Below are positions 16,801 to 25,909 of a stretch of 64,000 bases of DNA, piece by piece. The stretch is from Saccharothrix carnea (lineage in GTDB: Bacteria; Actinomycetota; Actinomycetes; Mycobacteriales; Pseudonocardiaceae): contig NZ_PYAX01000016.1 of assembly GCF_003014735.1 (NCBI RefSeq), positions 62,001-126,000 of the forward strand, given 5' to 3'. Under the pieces are notes generated by a model that saw only the letters and a list, made by a program, of their open reading frames with translations, did no database searches and was not told the DNA's origin. The first letter of the stretch is position 1; the number at the start of each line of letters is the position of its first letter. A program made the translations under genes and the position numbers.

Positions 16801-19224
16801 GGTCGCCCACCGGAGTGGACGTTGCACATGACCGGCACCATCGCGCCCGAAGCGCCGACCGCGGCGGACCTGGCGGAGCTGGACCTGGACGCTGTGCGCA
16901 CGCGCTGCCCGGACCGGGTCGAGCCGGCCGACGTCTACCGCGCCCTGGAAGCGCGGGGACTGGAGTACGGCCCGGCGTTCCAGGCGGTCGACCAGCTGTG
17001 GCGCGGTGAGCGGGAGGCGCTCGCCGCCGTGGTCGCGCCGGTCGGGGTGGCGGCCGAGACCGGTTCCTACGGCATCCACCCGGCGTTGCTCGACGCCGCT
17101 CTCCAAGTCCTGGTCGCCGCCTTCCGGCGTGATGACGACGACCAGCGGCCCCATGCCCCGCTCGCGGTGGACCGGGTGGTCGCGCGGCCCGCGGGAGTGG
17201 GCGAGCGGGACCGCCTGTGGGTCCACGCCCGCGTCCGGTCGACCAGCGACACCGGCCTGGTCGGGGACGTCCGGCTGACCGGCGACGACGGCACGACCGT
17301 CGCCGTCCTGGAGGGCGTCCACATCAGACGGCTCGACAGCGACGCGTGGCTGCCCGCGGCGACGGCGCTCGACCGCGCGCTCTACGAAGTCCGCTGGCAA
17401 CGCCAGGAACGCGGCGCCACCCCTCCGGCGAACCACTCCGGTGGCTGGCTGCTCTTCGCCGACGATCGCGGTGTGGGGACGGCGCTGGCCGAACGCCTCA
17501 CCGAGGACGGTGGGCGGGCCCTCCTGGTGACCGCCGGTGACGGCTACGACGACTCCGATCCCGAACGGCTGGTGATCCGGCCCGACGTCGGCGACGAGGT
17601 GCGCCGGGCGGTCCGCGAGGCGCGGGAGCGGATGGGATCGCTGAAGGGCGTCGTGCACCTCTGGACGCTCTCGGACGCAGGCACGCCGGACCCGGACGAT
17701 CCCCGGCCGGACGTCCTCCGCGCCGCACAACAGCGCGGTGTCGTCACCGTGCTGCACCTGGTCCACGCGCTCACCGAAGGCGCGCCGACAGACGCGGGCA
17801 CCAGACTGTGGCTCCTGACCGGCGGCGTGCACGGCGTCAACGGCCCGCCGTCCCCGGTGTCCGTGGCCCACGCACCCCTCTGGGGCCTGGGCCGGGTGGC
17901 CGCGCTCGAACACCCCGAGCTGCGGCCCACGCTGGTCGACCTCGACCCCTCCCCGGACCCGGCGACCGCGCGGTGGATCGCCGACGAGCTGCGGGCGGAC
18001 GACGCGGAGACCCAGGTCGCGGTCCGGGACGGCGTGCGTCACGTGGCGCGGCTGGTCCGCCGGTCCTCTCCGCGCACCGCACCCGCCGAGGTCGTGCGCC
18101 CGGACGCGACCTACCTCGTCACCGGCGGCCTCGGCGCGCTGGGGCTGCTCGTGGCCCGCCGGCTGGTCGAGCGAGGTGCGCGCCACCTCGTGCTCGTCGG
18201 CCGGGGCAACGCCGACGACGGTGTCGAGCAGGAGTTGCGGGTGCTGCGCGGTGCCGGTGCCACGGTCCGCGTGGCGCGTGCCGACGTGAGCGACGACCGG
18301 GCTCTGGCCGGGGTCCTCGCCGACGCGGCGGCGTCCATGCCGCCCGTCCGGGGCGTCGTGCACGCCGCCGGGATCCTCGACGACGCCACCCTCCGCACCC
18401 TCGACGCGGCGCGGCTGCTGGCCGTCCTCGAACCGAAGGTCGCCGGCGCGTGGAACCTGCACCACCTGACGGCCGACCTGCCGCTGGACTTCTTCGTGCT
18501 GTTCTCCTCGCTGGCCGGGGTGCTCGGGTCGCCGGGGCAGGGCAACTACGCGGCGGCCAACGCGTTCCTCGACGCGCTGGCCTCGGTGCGGGCCGCGCAG
18601 GGACGGCCGGCGCTGAGCATCGCCTGGGGACCGTGGGAGGGCACTGGACTGTCGGTGCGGCCCGAGGGCGTCGGCCGGTTCGTGGAACGCGCCGGGGTGC
18701 GGGGCATCGCGCCGTCCACCGGCGCCGGTTGGCTGGGGCCGCTGTTCGGCGTCGAGGCCGCGCAGGTCGCCGTGGCGCTGGTCGACTGGCAGCGCTGGGC
18801 GGCGGCCGGTGCGGCGTCCCCGCTCACCTCCGAGCTGGTGGCCGCCGCCGGGCCCGCGTCGACCGGAACGGGCTCGCGCACCCTCACCGTGGACGACCTG
18901 TTCGCCGCCGACCCGGCCGACCGTCCGGCGCTGCTCGAGTCCTACCTGCGCGGTGCGATCGCGCGTGTGCTCGACCTGAAGCCGGAGCACCTCGACGCCG
19001 ACCAGCCGCTCACCGACGTCGGGGTGGACTCCCTGGTCGCGGTCGGCATGAAGAACCAGGTCGAAGTGGAACTCGGCCTGTCGCTGCCGCTGGCCGCCGC
19101 GCTGGAAGGCGCCGGCGTGCGGCAGCTCGCCGCGCAGATGCTGGCCGGTGCGACCACCGGCACCGCGCCACCGCGGGACGACGGCCCGGACGCCGGGTCC
19201 TGGGAAGAGTTCGGGATTCTTTGA
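13804..19224 (+). CDS. Type I polyketide synthase, KS-AT-DH-KR-ACP
   Basis: 1806 residues, one module. KS about 1-425 with VDTACSSSL (active Cys about 172) and two later His motifs (EAHGTGT, KSNIGHLEAAAG). AT about 530-830 with GHSMGE near 618 and VDFASHS at the specificity loop; this resembles YASH-type methylmalonyl sites but also some malonyl-using ATs, so specificity is open. DH about 890-1180 with HRVQGVAALP (catalytic His near 923) and HPALLDAALQ. KR about 1430-1620 with GGLGALG near 1441, ILDD (B-type, D-hydroxyl) and the Tyr in GNYAAANAF. ACP with GVDSL near 1740. No ER, methyltransferase or thioesterase. The C-terminus ends WEEFGIL, a likely docking peptide for the downstream NRPS. 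Confidence 0.95.
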   Translation: MEPIAIIGVGCRFPGADGPDEFWDLLVNGVDAISEVPPDRWNVDELYDDDPATPGKMITRWGGFVRDVDRFDREFFGISPREASAIDPQQRLLLEVAWEALEDAGQVPTALAGTDTGVFIGISSYDYALLQAPRLDAIDAYWGTGVALSVAANRISYLLDLRGPSLAVDTACSSSLVALHNACQSLWNGQSHLAIAGGVNLILSPAFGINFTKAGVMAPDGRCKTFDASADGYVRGEGAGIVVLKPLERALADHDPIRAVIRGGAVGQDGRTNGLMAPNGRSQEDLLRVAHRHAGVAAADIDYVEAHGTGTLLGDMMEAQALGRVVGRDRPAGRPCVIGSVKSNIGHLEAAAGVAGVIKTVLMLEHREIPASLHVENPNPRIGFESLRLRVARAHEPWPRHDGPVRAGVSSFGFGGTGAHLVLEEAPPDRSSGRRGRSNAGRAVLLPLSARSPEALRQAAERHLRVLTDENDLADLAYTAGNRRAHHHHRLALVADTRDGAADRLRAFLAGEPNPGVVSGDGGRRRQRRLAFVCSGQGPVWWPLDPALREEPMFLAVVEECDRLVRAEAGWSLLEQLWADERTSRLAEPDFCQPALFAVQVALANLWRSWGVVPDAVVGHSMGEVAAAHLSGALTLEDAVRVICRRGRAIRTVSGQGRMAVVELSAADVQDELYGMGTRVSVAALNAPTSTVISGDVDAVEEVTARLQARGVFCRILQSVDFASHSPQMEPLKDELADSLAGLRPAPPRLPMYSTVTGKVVDGDVLDGAYWAENTRTPVLFAAAVDGLLDDGHDVFVELSPHPGLLPVIAQNAQARETTLVPSLRRDEPPADVLLKSLATLYTTGFEPAWTALQPEPRRPVRLPRYPWQRERCWLPALDAAPRVPGRTDGHPLLGHHLQLADAAGSHVWESDVDVAGQVVLDDHRVQGVAALPGAAWLEMARTAAVQVFGGGSSVLTSVEFHRMLALDDDDTATIQLRLSTVDGGGGTVRAYARPADGTGRPPEWTLHMTGTIAPEAPTAADLAELDLDAVRTRCPDRVEPADVYRALEARGLEYGPAFQAVDQLWRGEREALAAVVAPVGVAAETGSYGIHPALLDAALQVLVAAFRRDDDDQRPHAPLAVDRVVARPAGVGERDRLWVHARVRSTSDTGLVGDVRLTGDDGTTVAVLEGVHIRRLDSDAWLPAATALDRALYEVRWQRQERGATPPANHSGGWLLFADDRGVGTALAERLTEDGGRALLVTAGDGYDDSDPERLVIRPDVGDEVRRAVREARERMGSLKGVVHLWTLSDAGTPDPDDPRPDVLRAAQQRGVVTVLHLVHALTEGAPTDAGTRLWLLTGGVHGVNGPPSPVSVAHAPLWGLGRVAALEHPELRPTLVDLDPSPDPATARWIADELRADDAETQVAVRDGVRHVARLVRRSSPRTAPAEVVRPDATYLVTGGLGALGLLVARRLVERGARHLVLVGRGNADDGVEQELRVLRGAGATVRVARADVSDDRALAGVLADAAASMPPVRGVVHAAGILDDATLRTLDAARLLAVLEPKVAGAWNLHHLTADLPLDFFVLFSSLAGVLGSPGQGNYAAANAFLDALASVRAAQGRPALSIAWGPWEGTGLSVRPEGVGRFVERAGVRGIAPSTGAGWLGPLFGVEAAQVAVALVDWQRWAAAGAASPLTSELVAAAGPASTGTGSRTLTVDDLFAADPADRPALLESYLRGAIARVLDLKPEHLDADQPLTDVGVDSLVAVGMKNQVEVELGLSLPLAAALEGAGVRQLAAQMLAGATTGTAPPRDDGPDAGSWEEFGIL

Positions 19225-19244
19225 CGTGCCCTGGAGGCAGAGCA

Positions 19245-22200
19245 ATGGGAACCGTGCAGGAGCTGGTCGCGGACCTCTCACGACGGGGTGTGGTCCTCTG
19301 GGACGACGGGGACGAACTCCGCGTTCGCGCACCCAAGGACGCCCTCACCGAGGAACTGCGCACAGCGCTGAAGGAACACAAGGACGAGATCCTCGCGACG
19401 CTCCGCGAGCGTGCCGCCGACCGGCCCGCGGCGATCCCGACGATCGACCCGGACCCCGTGCGGCTGCACGAGCCGTTCCCGCTCACGGACATGCAGCAGG
19501 CCATCTGGGCCGGTGGACGTGACGCGTTCGAGATCGGCAACCTGTCGGGCAACGGCTACATGGAGGTCGACTCGGTCGGCCTCGACCTGGACCGGTTCAC
19601 GGCCGCCTGGCGCCACCTGATCCAGCGGCACGCCATGCTGCGCGCCGTCGTGCTCCCGGACGGGCGCAACCGGATCCTGCCCGAGGTGCCGGAGTACGAG
19701 GTCGAGGTGCTCGACCTGCGCGGCAGTCCGGACGACGAGGTGACCGCGCGGCTGGACGAGTTCCGCCTGGAGATGCCGCGAGAGGTGTTCCCACCGGACA
19801 CCTGGCCGCTGTTCCGGATGCGCGCGACCCTGCTGGACGGCGACCGCACCCGCCTGCACCTCGGCTCCAGCCTGCTCATCGCGGACTCGCTGAGCCTGTT
19901 GCAGATCTGGCGCGAGCTCTCGGTGCTCAACAGCGGCGGTGAGCTGCCGCCGCTGGAGCTGTCGACCCGGGACTACGTCGTCGCCAAGACGGCGTTGAAG
20001 GGATCGGCCGTGCACGAACGGGCGCTGGACTACTGGCGGCGACGGCTGCCGACGCTCCCGCCGCCGCCCGAGCTGCCGATCCAGCTCGCCCGCACCGACG
20101 AGCCCATGGTGTCCAGGGCGCTGACCGCCCGGATCCTCGAACCCGAGTCCTGGGCCCGGTTCAAGGCACGGGTGCAGGAGGCGGGCCTGATGCCCGGCGC
20201 CGCGCTGCTGACCGCGTTCTGCGACGTCGCCGCGCTCTGGAGCAAGACCGAGGAGTTCAGCATCAACGCGCCGTTCTGGGACCGGTTGCCGGTGCACGAG
20301 GAGGTCGGCCGGATCGTCGGCAGCTTCGCCCTGCCCAACCACCTCCGCGTGCAGACCTCGCCCGGCGCGACGTTCCTCGAACGCGCCCAGCGCCTGCAGC
20401 GGCAGCTCATCGAGGACCTGGAGCACTGCCGCTACGTCAGCGGCGTGCAGGTGATGCGCGAGCTGGCCAAGGCCTACGGCGGCACGCCCCGCCGCAACAC
20501 CTACGTCGTGTTCAACAGCGTCGAGATGAGCAGCGTCGACATCTCGGGCCTCGGCGAGCTCGGCTACACCGTCAGCCAGACACCGCAGGTGTACCTGGAA
20601 GTGCGCAGCGCGGTGCGCAAGGGCGGGCTCGAGTTCACCTGGGACGTCCTGGAATCGGTGTTCCCGCCCGGCCTCGCTCGGGACATGCTGGACGCCTTCG
20701 TGCGGCACGTGCGCCGGCTCGCCGAGGTGCCGGGCAGCTGGGATGAGCGCGGCCGCAAGCACATCGTGCCCTCCGAGCACCGGGTGCGGCAGGCCGAAGC
20801 GAACTCCACCGCGGCGCCGGTGCCCGCCGGACTCCTGCACGACGCGTTCGTGGCGCAGGCGGAGGCCCAACCGGACCAGCCGGCGGTGGTGTCCACGGGC
20901 CGGACGATCAGTTACCGGGAACTCGACCGGCACACCACCCGCCTCGGCCGCTGGCTGCGCGAACAGGGCGCCCGGCCCAACGCGCTGGTGGGCGTGGTGA
21001 TGGACAAGGGCTGGGCGCAGGTGCCCGCCGTGCTCGGCGTGCTCAAGTCGGGGGCGGCGTACCTGCCGCTGGACGCGTCGCTGCCGCGCGAGCGGCTGCA
21101 CCGCATCCTGAAGGCGGCCGAGGTCGACCTGGTGCTCACCCAGGAGGGCGTCGACAAGCGCCTTGAGTGGCCGGAGGGCGTGCGGCGGCTGCGCGTCGAC
21201 ACCCAGCTGCTGGAGGACGTCTCCGAAGAGCCGCTCGACCCGGTGCAGCGCGAGGAAGACCTGGCGTACGTCATCTACACCTCCGGCTCGACGGGCGTGC
21301 CGAAGGGCGTGATGATCTCGCACCGGAGCGCGCTCAACACGATCGTCGACATCAACCGGCGGTTCGACATCGGCCCCGACGACGGCGTGTTCGGCCTGTC
21401 GTCGTTGAGCTTCGACCTCTCGGTCTACGACGTGTTCGGCACGCTCGCGGCCGGTGCGCGGCTCGTGCTGCCCGACGATTCCGGGCTGCGCGACCCGGCG
21501 CACTGGATCGACGTGGTGCGGCAGGGGCGCGTCACGGTGTGGAACTCGGTGCCCGGTTTCCTGGGGCTGCTGGTCCAGTACGCGGAAGGCGTCCGGATGG
21601 AGGTTCCCGCCTCGCTCCGGGTGGCGCTGCTCAGCGGCGACTGGATCCCCGTCACGCTGCCCGACCGGCTGCGCCGGCTGGTGCCCGGCGTGCGGGTGAT
21701 CAGCCTCGGCGGCGCGACCGAGGCGTCGATCTGGTCGATCACGCACGAGATCCACGACGTCGACCCGTCGTGGGCGAGCATCCCCTACGGCAAGCCGCTG
21801 GCCAACCAGCAGGTCCACGTGCTCGACCGCGAGCTCGACGTGCGACCGATCTGGGTGCCGGGTGGCCTCTACATCGGCGGCCTCGGCGTGGCCGATGGCT
21901 ACTGGCGCGACGAGGAGACGACGAACGCCGCGTTCATCACCCATCCGCGGACCGGTGAGCGCCTGTACCGGACCGGTGACATCGGCCGCCGTCTTCCGGA
22001 CGGCAGCATCGAAATACTGGGCAGGGAGGATTTCCAAGTGAAGATCGGCGGCTACCGGATCGAGCTCGGCGAGATCGAGAGCACCATCCGGGAACACCAC
22101 GCGGTGCGGGAAGCGGTCGTCCTGGCGGTCGACGAGGAGGGCGGCGGCAAGCGGCTGGTGGCCTACGTGGTCGCGGCGGACGGTGAGGCACCCGGTACGG

Positions 22201-23927
22201 GTGAGCTGCGGACGTTCATCCGCGACAAGCTGCCCGAGTACATGGTGCCCAAGACCGTGGTCCTGCGCGACACGCTGCCGCTCACGGCCAACGGCAAGAT
22301 CGACCGCGAGGCACTGGCCAAGGCCGACGTACCCGAGTCGGACGCCGCCCGCGGACCGGTCGCACCGCGCACACCGCTGGAGGTGCGGCTGGCGCAGCAC
22401 TGGTGCGACGTGCTCGGGCTGGACGAAGTGGGCGTCCACGACAGCTTCTTCGAGCTCAGCGACGACTCGCTGCAGGCGGTCAACCTGGTGTCGAAGATCT
22501 CCGACACGGTCGGGAAGCAGCTCGGCGTGCGCTTCCTGTTCGCCCACCCGACCATCGCCGAGCTGTCGGCGTCGCTCGACGGTGGGGGCGCCGACGCCCA
22601 AGACGGGACAACCGACGGGAAAGTGAGCGGTGCCATGGGAAACGGTGAGGTCAAATCGGGCAGCGTCCGCACCGAGCGGCGCGATCTGCTGACCCTGTAC
22701 TCGGCGGGCCAGCTCCCGCGGGTGGACGGTGTCGGCGTGCTGGCCACGCCGGCGGGCCTGTTCGAGCGGGCCGGGATCAACCCCGGTGACGTGGCGCACC
22801 GGCTCATGGCGCTGGACCTGCCCCACCTGTGCGGCATCATCGAGACCAACCTGGGCCGCATCGCCACGATCATGGTCCCGCGCCTGGACACCGCGGAGCT
22901 GTACCTGAACCGGGACCGGCTGGTCGAGACGATCGTCGGCGGCATCGAGATGGGCGCCCGGCTCGGCGCGAAGAACATCTCCCTGAGCGGACTGCTCGTG
23001 ACGGCCACGGACTACGCCCGCGGCGTCGCGGCGGCCATCAAGGACCGCACGGACCTCCCTCCGGTCACCAGCGGCCACGAGACGACGGCCGCGGCCGTGC
23101 TGCTGAACGTGGAGAACCTGCTGCGCCTGACCGGGCGGACCATGGAGAACGAGGTGCTGGGCATCCTCGGCGTCGGCTCGGTCGGCAAGGCGTCCATGCA
23201 CCTGCTGCTCAAGCACCTGCCGCACCCGCGCAAGCTCATCCTGTGCGACCCCTACGCCGCGACGAGCGACAGCCCGCGCGGTCCGGCGGCGGGGCTGTCC
23301 GGCCGGCTGAAGAAGGCCGCCGACGAGGCGGTCAACGTGCTCGGCTTCCAGGGTGAGATCCAGGTCATCGGCGGCACCTCGAAGCTGCCGGAGGAGTTCT
23401 ACGAGGCGACGTTGATCAGCGCGGACACCAACGCGCCCGACATCGTCGACGTGGCCGAGCTCCGGCCGGGCACCATGCTGGTCGACGACTCGATCCCGCC
23501 GTGCTACGACCGGGACGACGCGATGGCCCGCATCGAGGAGAAGGGCGACCTGCTGTTCGCCCAGGGCGACGTGATCGAGTGCGCCACGCCGATGCAGAAG
23601 GTGTTCGGCTGGCCGCCGCTGATGTACGAGCTGGCGGGCGAAGAGGGTGTCGACTGGTTCGCGGCCAACACGCCCGACGCGTTCAGCACCACGCAGATCA
23701 CCAGCTCCGTGCTGTCCAACGTGCTCGTCGCCCAGGAGGGCGTCTCGCCGGCGACCGGACCGGCCGAGCCGGGGCGGGCCGCCGGGCACATCGAGGTCCT
23801 GCGCGAGAACGGCTACGTGGGCGGGCCGCCGCAGTGCGACGGCGTGATGATCCCCGAGGAGGCGATCGCCCGCTTCGTGGCGCAGCACGGCGCGGTCGGC
23901 GCGCAGGTCGTCGAGGCGACGTCCTAG
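19245..23927 (+). CDS. NRPS: TubC docking - heterocyclization - A(Cys) - PCP - acyl-ACP-reductase-like domain
   Basis: 1560 residues; GGAGG ribosome site. Residues 1-55 are a TubC-type docking domain. About 75-490 is a condensation-family domain of the heterocyclization type (FPLTDMQQAIW; SQTPQVYLEV); its DxxxxDxxS motif reads SLLIADSLS (209-217), so the first Asp is Ser. About 530-1020 is an A domain (A3 YTSGSTG, A4 FDLSVYD, A5 LGGATEASIW, A10 NGKID). Read by position, its pocket code is D-L-Y-N-L-S-L-I-W-K, the known cysteine code. The PCP has ELSDDSL near 1075. Residues about 1131-1560 form a Rossmann-type domain (ILGVGSVGKAS near 1308; VTSGHETTAA; ECATP with Cys 1446) whose motif order follows cyanobacterial acyl-ACP reductase. 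It replaces the usual thioesterase. Confidence 0.9.
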   Translation: MGTVQELVADLSRRGVVLWDDGDELRVRAPKDALTEELRTALKEHKDEILATLRERAADRPAAIPTIDPDPVRLHEPFPLTDMQQAIWAGGRDAFEIGNLSGNGYMEVDSVGLDLDRFTAAWRHLIQRHAMLRAVVLPDGRNRILPEVPEYEVEVLDLRGSPDDEVTARLDEFRLEMPREVFPPDTWPLFRMRATLLDGDRTRLHLGSSLLIADSLSLLQIWRELSVLNSGGELPPLELSTRDYVVAKTALKGSAVHERALDYWRRRLPTLPPPPELPIQLARTDEPMVSRALTARILEPESWARFKARVQEAGLMPGAALLTAFCDVAALWSKTEEFSINAPFWDRLPVHEEVGRIVGSFALPNHLRVQTSPGATFLERAQRLQRQLIEDLEHCRYVSGVQVMRELAKAYGGTPRRNTYVVFNSVEMSSVDISGLGELGYTVSQTPQVYLEVRSAVRKGGLEFTWDVLESVFPPGLARDMLDAFVRHVRRLAEVPGSWDERGRKHIVPSEHRVRQAEANSTAAPVPAGLLHDAFVAQAEAQPDQPAVVSTGRTISYRELDRHTTRLGRWLREQGARPNALVGVVMDKGWAQVPAVLGVLKSGAAYLPLDASLPRERLHRILKAAEVDLVLTQEGVDKRLEWPEGVRRLRVDTQLLEDVSEEPLDPVQREEDLAYVIYTSGSTGVPKGVMISHRSALNTIVDINRRFDIGPDDGVFGLSSLSFDLSVYDVFGTLAAGARLVLPDDSGLRDPAHWIDVVRQGRVTVWNSVPGFLGLLVQYAEGVRMEVPASLRVALLSGDWIPVTLPDRLRRLVPGVRVISLGGATEASIWSITHEIHDVDPSWASIPYGKPLANQQVHVLDRELDVRPIWVPGGLYIGGLGVADGYWRDEETTNAAFITHPRTGERLYRTGDIGRRLPDGSIEILGREDFQVKIGGYRIELGEIESTIREHHAVREAVVLAVDEEGGGKRLVAYVVAADGEAPGTGELRTFIRDKLPEYMVPKTVVLRDTLPLTANGKIDREALAKADVPESDAARGPVAPRTPLEVRLAQHWCDVLGLDEVGVHDSFFELSDDSLQAVNLVSKISDTVGKQLGVRFLFAHPTIAELSASLDGGGADAQDGTTDGKVSGAMGNGEVKSGSVRTERRDLLTLYSAGQLPRVDGVGVLATPAGLFERAGINPGDVAHRLMALDLPHLCGIIETNLGRIATIMVPRLDTAELYLNRDRLVETIVGGIEMGARLGAKNISLSGLLVTATDYARGVAAAIKDRTDLPPVTSGHETTAAAVLLNVENLLRLTGRTMENEVLGILGVGSVGKASMHLLLKHLPHPRKLILCDPYAATSDSPRGPAAGLSGRLKKAADEAVNVLGFQGEIQVIGGTSKLPEEFYEATLISADTNAPDIVDVAELRPGTMLVDDSIPPCYDRDDAMARIEEKGDLLFAQGDVIECATPMQKVFGWPPLMYELAGEEGVDWFAANTPDAFSTTQITSSVLSNVLVAQEGVSPATGPAEPGRAAGHIEVLRENGYVGGPPQCDGVMIPEEAIARFVAQHGAVGAQVVEATS

Positions 23928-23935
23928 CCCTGGCG

Positions 23936-24763
23936 ATGCGGGAGTCACAGGAGCGGACCGGTCAGGCTCGCGAGCCGGGTCGGCAGACCCACCTCGCGAG
24001 CCGGCCGGACCACCGGAAGTGGGTGCAGCACCCGCGGCCGAACCCGGAGGCCGGGCTGAGCCTGGTCTGCCTGCCCTACTCGGGCGGGCGGGCATCGGTC
24101 TACAAAGGACTCGCGGCGTTGCTGCCCGACGACGTCGAGGTGTGCGCCGTCGAGCTGCCGGGCCACGGCCGCCGGTTCGCCGAGGCGCCGATGACCAGCC
24201 TGCGGCCGTTGGTCGAACAGCTCGCCGACGTCGTCGCCGAGCAGGTCCGCCGGCCGTACGTGCTGCTGGGGTACAGCGTCGGCGCGCTGATCGGCTTCGA
24301 GACCGCGCGCGAGCTGGCCCGGCGAGGCAGGCCCGGGCCGAGGGCGCTGTTCGTCGCCGCGGCCAGGGCGCCCCACCTGCGGTCGCCCCGTCGTCCGCTG
24401 CACGAACTGTCCCGGGCCGAGCTGGTCGGAGGGCTCCACGAGCTGGCCGGTCAGCACAACGCGATGCTCGACAACGAGGAACTGGTCGACGTGATGCTGC
24501 CCGTGCTGCGCGCGGACCTCGGCTTGGACGAGACCTACGTCCGTGAGCCGGGACCACCGCTCGACTGCCCGATCGCGGCCTTCGGCGGCAGCGAGGACCG
24601 GACTGTGCCGCGGCCCGACCTGGAGGCCTGGCGCGAGCACACCACCGGTGGGTTCTCGGTCACCACGCTGCCCGGTGGCCACTTCTTCCTCGACGCGGCG
24701 CCGGAGCTGTTCGCCGAGGCCCTGACCGACGCGATGAAGCGCCTGGAAAGGGGTGTGCCGTGA
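23936..24763 (+). CDS. Type II thioesterase
   Basis: 275 residues, alpha/beta hydrolase. Visible family features are LVCLPYSGGRAS (oxyanion region), the nucleophile elbow GYSVGAL (usually GHSMGA), the acidic residue in GGSEDRTVP, and the histidine in LPGGHFFL. Stand-alone thioesterases of this family remove wrong or stalled acyl groups from carrier proteins, and in a few pathways release the product. Because the NRPS lacks a thioesterase domain, either role is open. It starts nine bases after the NRPS stop and overlaps the next gene by 4 bp. Confidence 0.9.
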   Translation: MRESQERTGQAREPGRQTHLASRPDHRKWVQHPRPNPEAGLSLVCLPYSGGRASVYKGLAALLPDDVEVCAVELPGHGRRFAEAPMTSLRPLVEQLADVVAEQVRRPYVLLGYSVGALIGFETARELARRGRPGPRALFVAAARAPHLRSPRRPLHELSRAELVGGLHELAGQHNAMLDNEELVDVMLPVLRADLGLDETYVREPGPPLDCPIAAFGGSEDRTVPRPDLEAWREHTTGGFSVTTLPGGHFFLDAAPELFAEALTDAMKRLERGVP

Positions 24764-25899
24764 GCTCGGGCCCGGTGACGGCGCCGGACGACCGGATGGC
24801 GTCGCTGCGCGCGGGACTGGAGGAGGACATCAAGCCGCTCGGCGACCGCTACACCGACGACCAGCTGCCGCTGGACCTGCTGCCGGAGATCGTGAAGACG
24901 TTGCGCGGGCACGGCTACCCGATGGACGACCCGTCGGACGAGGTGACCCGTGCCCTGGCCAGCGAGGAACTGGCCCGGGTGTTCCCCTCGCTCGAGGGCT
25001 GCCTGATGATCTCGTACGCCTGCGCCCGCTACATCACCGCGGCGGGCCCGCCGGACCTGCGGGAACGAGCGGTGCCCGGCCTGCTGGGCGGCGAGAAGAT
25101 CGGGTGCCTGGCGTCCACCGAACCGGACCACGGGTCGAACAACGCGGCCATGCAGACCCGGGCGGTCCCGGACGGCGACGAGTACGTCATCAACGGGCGC
25201 AAGCGCTGGATCTCCAACGCCGACATCTCCGACTACGCGGTCGTGCTGTGCCGGGTCGTGGAGGACGACGGGAGGGAGGAGATCAGGCCGATCATCGTCG
25301 AGCGCGAGCGGTCGCCCTACCGGACCAGGGACCTGCCCAAGCTGGGGCTCACCGCGTTCGTGACGTCCGAGATGGTCTTCGAGGACTGCCGCGTGCCCCG
25401 GGAGAACTGCCTGGGTCCGGCGGGCTCGCTCAGGAACCTGCAGCTGGTCTTCAAGACGCTGCAGTGGGCGCGCTGCCGGATGGCGGTCGTCTCCCTCGGG
25501 ATCGCGCGGGCCGCGCTGGAGGCATCGGTGGCCTACGCCCGGCGACGACGCCAGTTCGGCCGGTTGATCGGCGAGTTCCAGCTGATCCAGGACAAGATCT
25601 ACCACATGGCCGCGGAGATCGACGCGTCCCGGCTGCTCATCCACCGCGCCCTCACCTCGATCGAGGAGAACCGGCGCGCCGACCGCGAGGCGTCCATGGC
25701 CAAGGCGTACGCCACCGAGGTGGCGGTGCGGGTGGCCTCGGAGGCGATCCAGATCCACGGCGCCAACGGCCTGTCGCCGGACTACCCGACCGAACGTTAC
25801 TTCCGGGACGCCCGGGCGCTGACGATCGCCGAGGGCACGACCGAGATCCACAAGCTGGTGGTGGCCCGGTCCGTGCTGGGGCTGACCGCGTTCCAATGA
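24760..25899 (+). CDS. Acyl-CoA (acyl-ACP) dehydrogenase 1
   Basis: 379 residues; the GTG start overlaps the thioesterase stop (GTGA). Acyl-CoA dehydrogenase fold with CLASTEPDHGSNNAAM (FAD/substrate loop), RRRRQFGRLIGEFQLIQDK, IHGANGLSPDYPTERYFRDAR, and the catalytic Glu in AEGTTEIHK near residue 364. In biosynthetic clusters such flavoenzymes desaturate acyl or aminoacyl groups bound to carrier proteins. It is paired with a second dehydrogenase and followed by an acyl-AMP ligase and ACP, which suggests that the substrate is the ligase-loaded acyl-ACP. Confidence 0.9.
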   Translation: MSSGPVTAPDDRMASLRAGLEEDIKPLGDRYTDDQLPLDLLPEIVKTLRGHGYPMDDPSDEVTRALASEELARVFPSLEGCLMISYACARYITAAGPPDLRERAVPGLLGGEKIGCLASTEPDHGSNNAAMQTRAVPDGDEYVINGRKRWISNADISDYAVVLCRVVEDDGREEIRPIIVERERSPYRTRDLPKLGLTAFVTSEMVFEDCRVPRENCLGPAGSLRNLQLVFKTLQWARCRMAVVSLGIARAALEASVAYARRRRQFGRLIGEFQLIQDKIYHMAAEIDASRLLIHRALTSIEENRRADREASMAKAYATEVAVRVASEAIQIHGANGLSPDYPTERYFRDARALTIAEGTTEIHKLVVARSVLGLTAFQ

Positions 25900-25909
25900 G
25901 GGGGATGTG

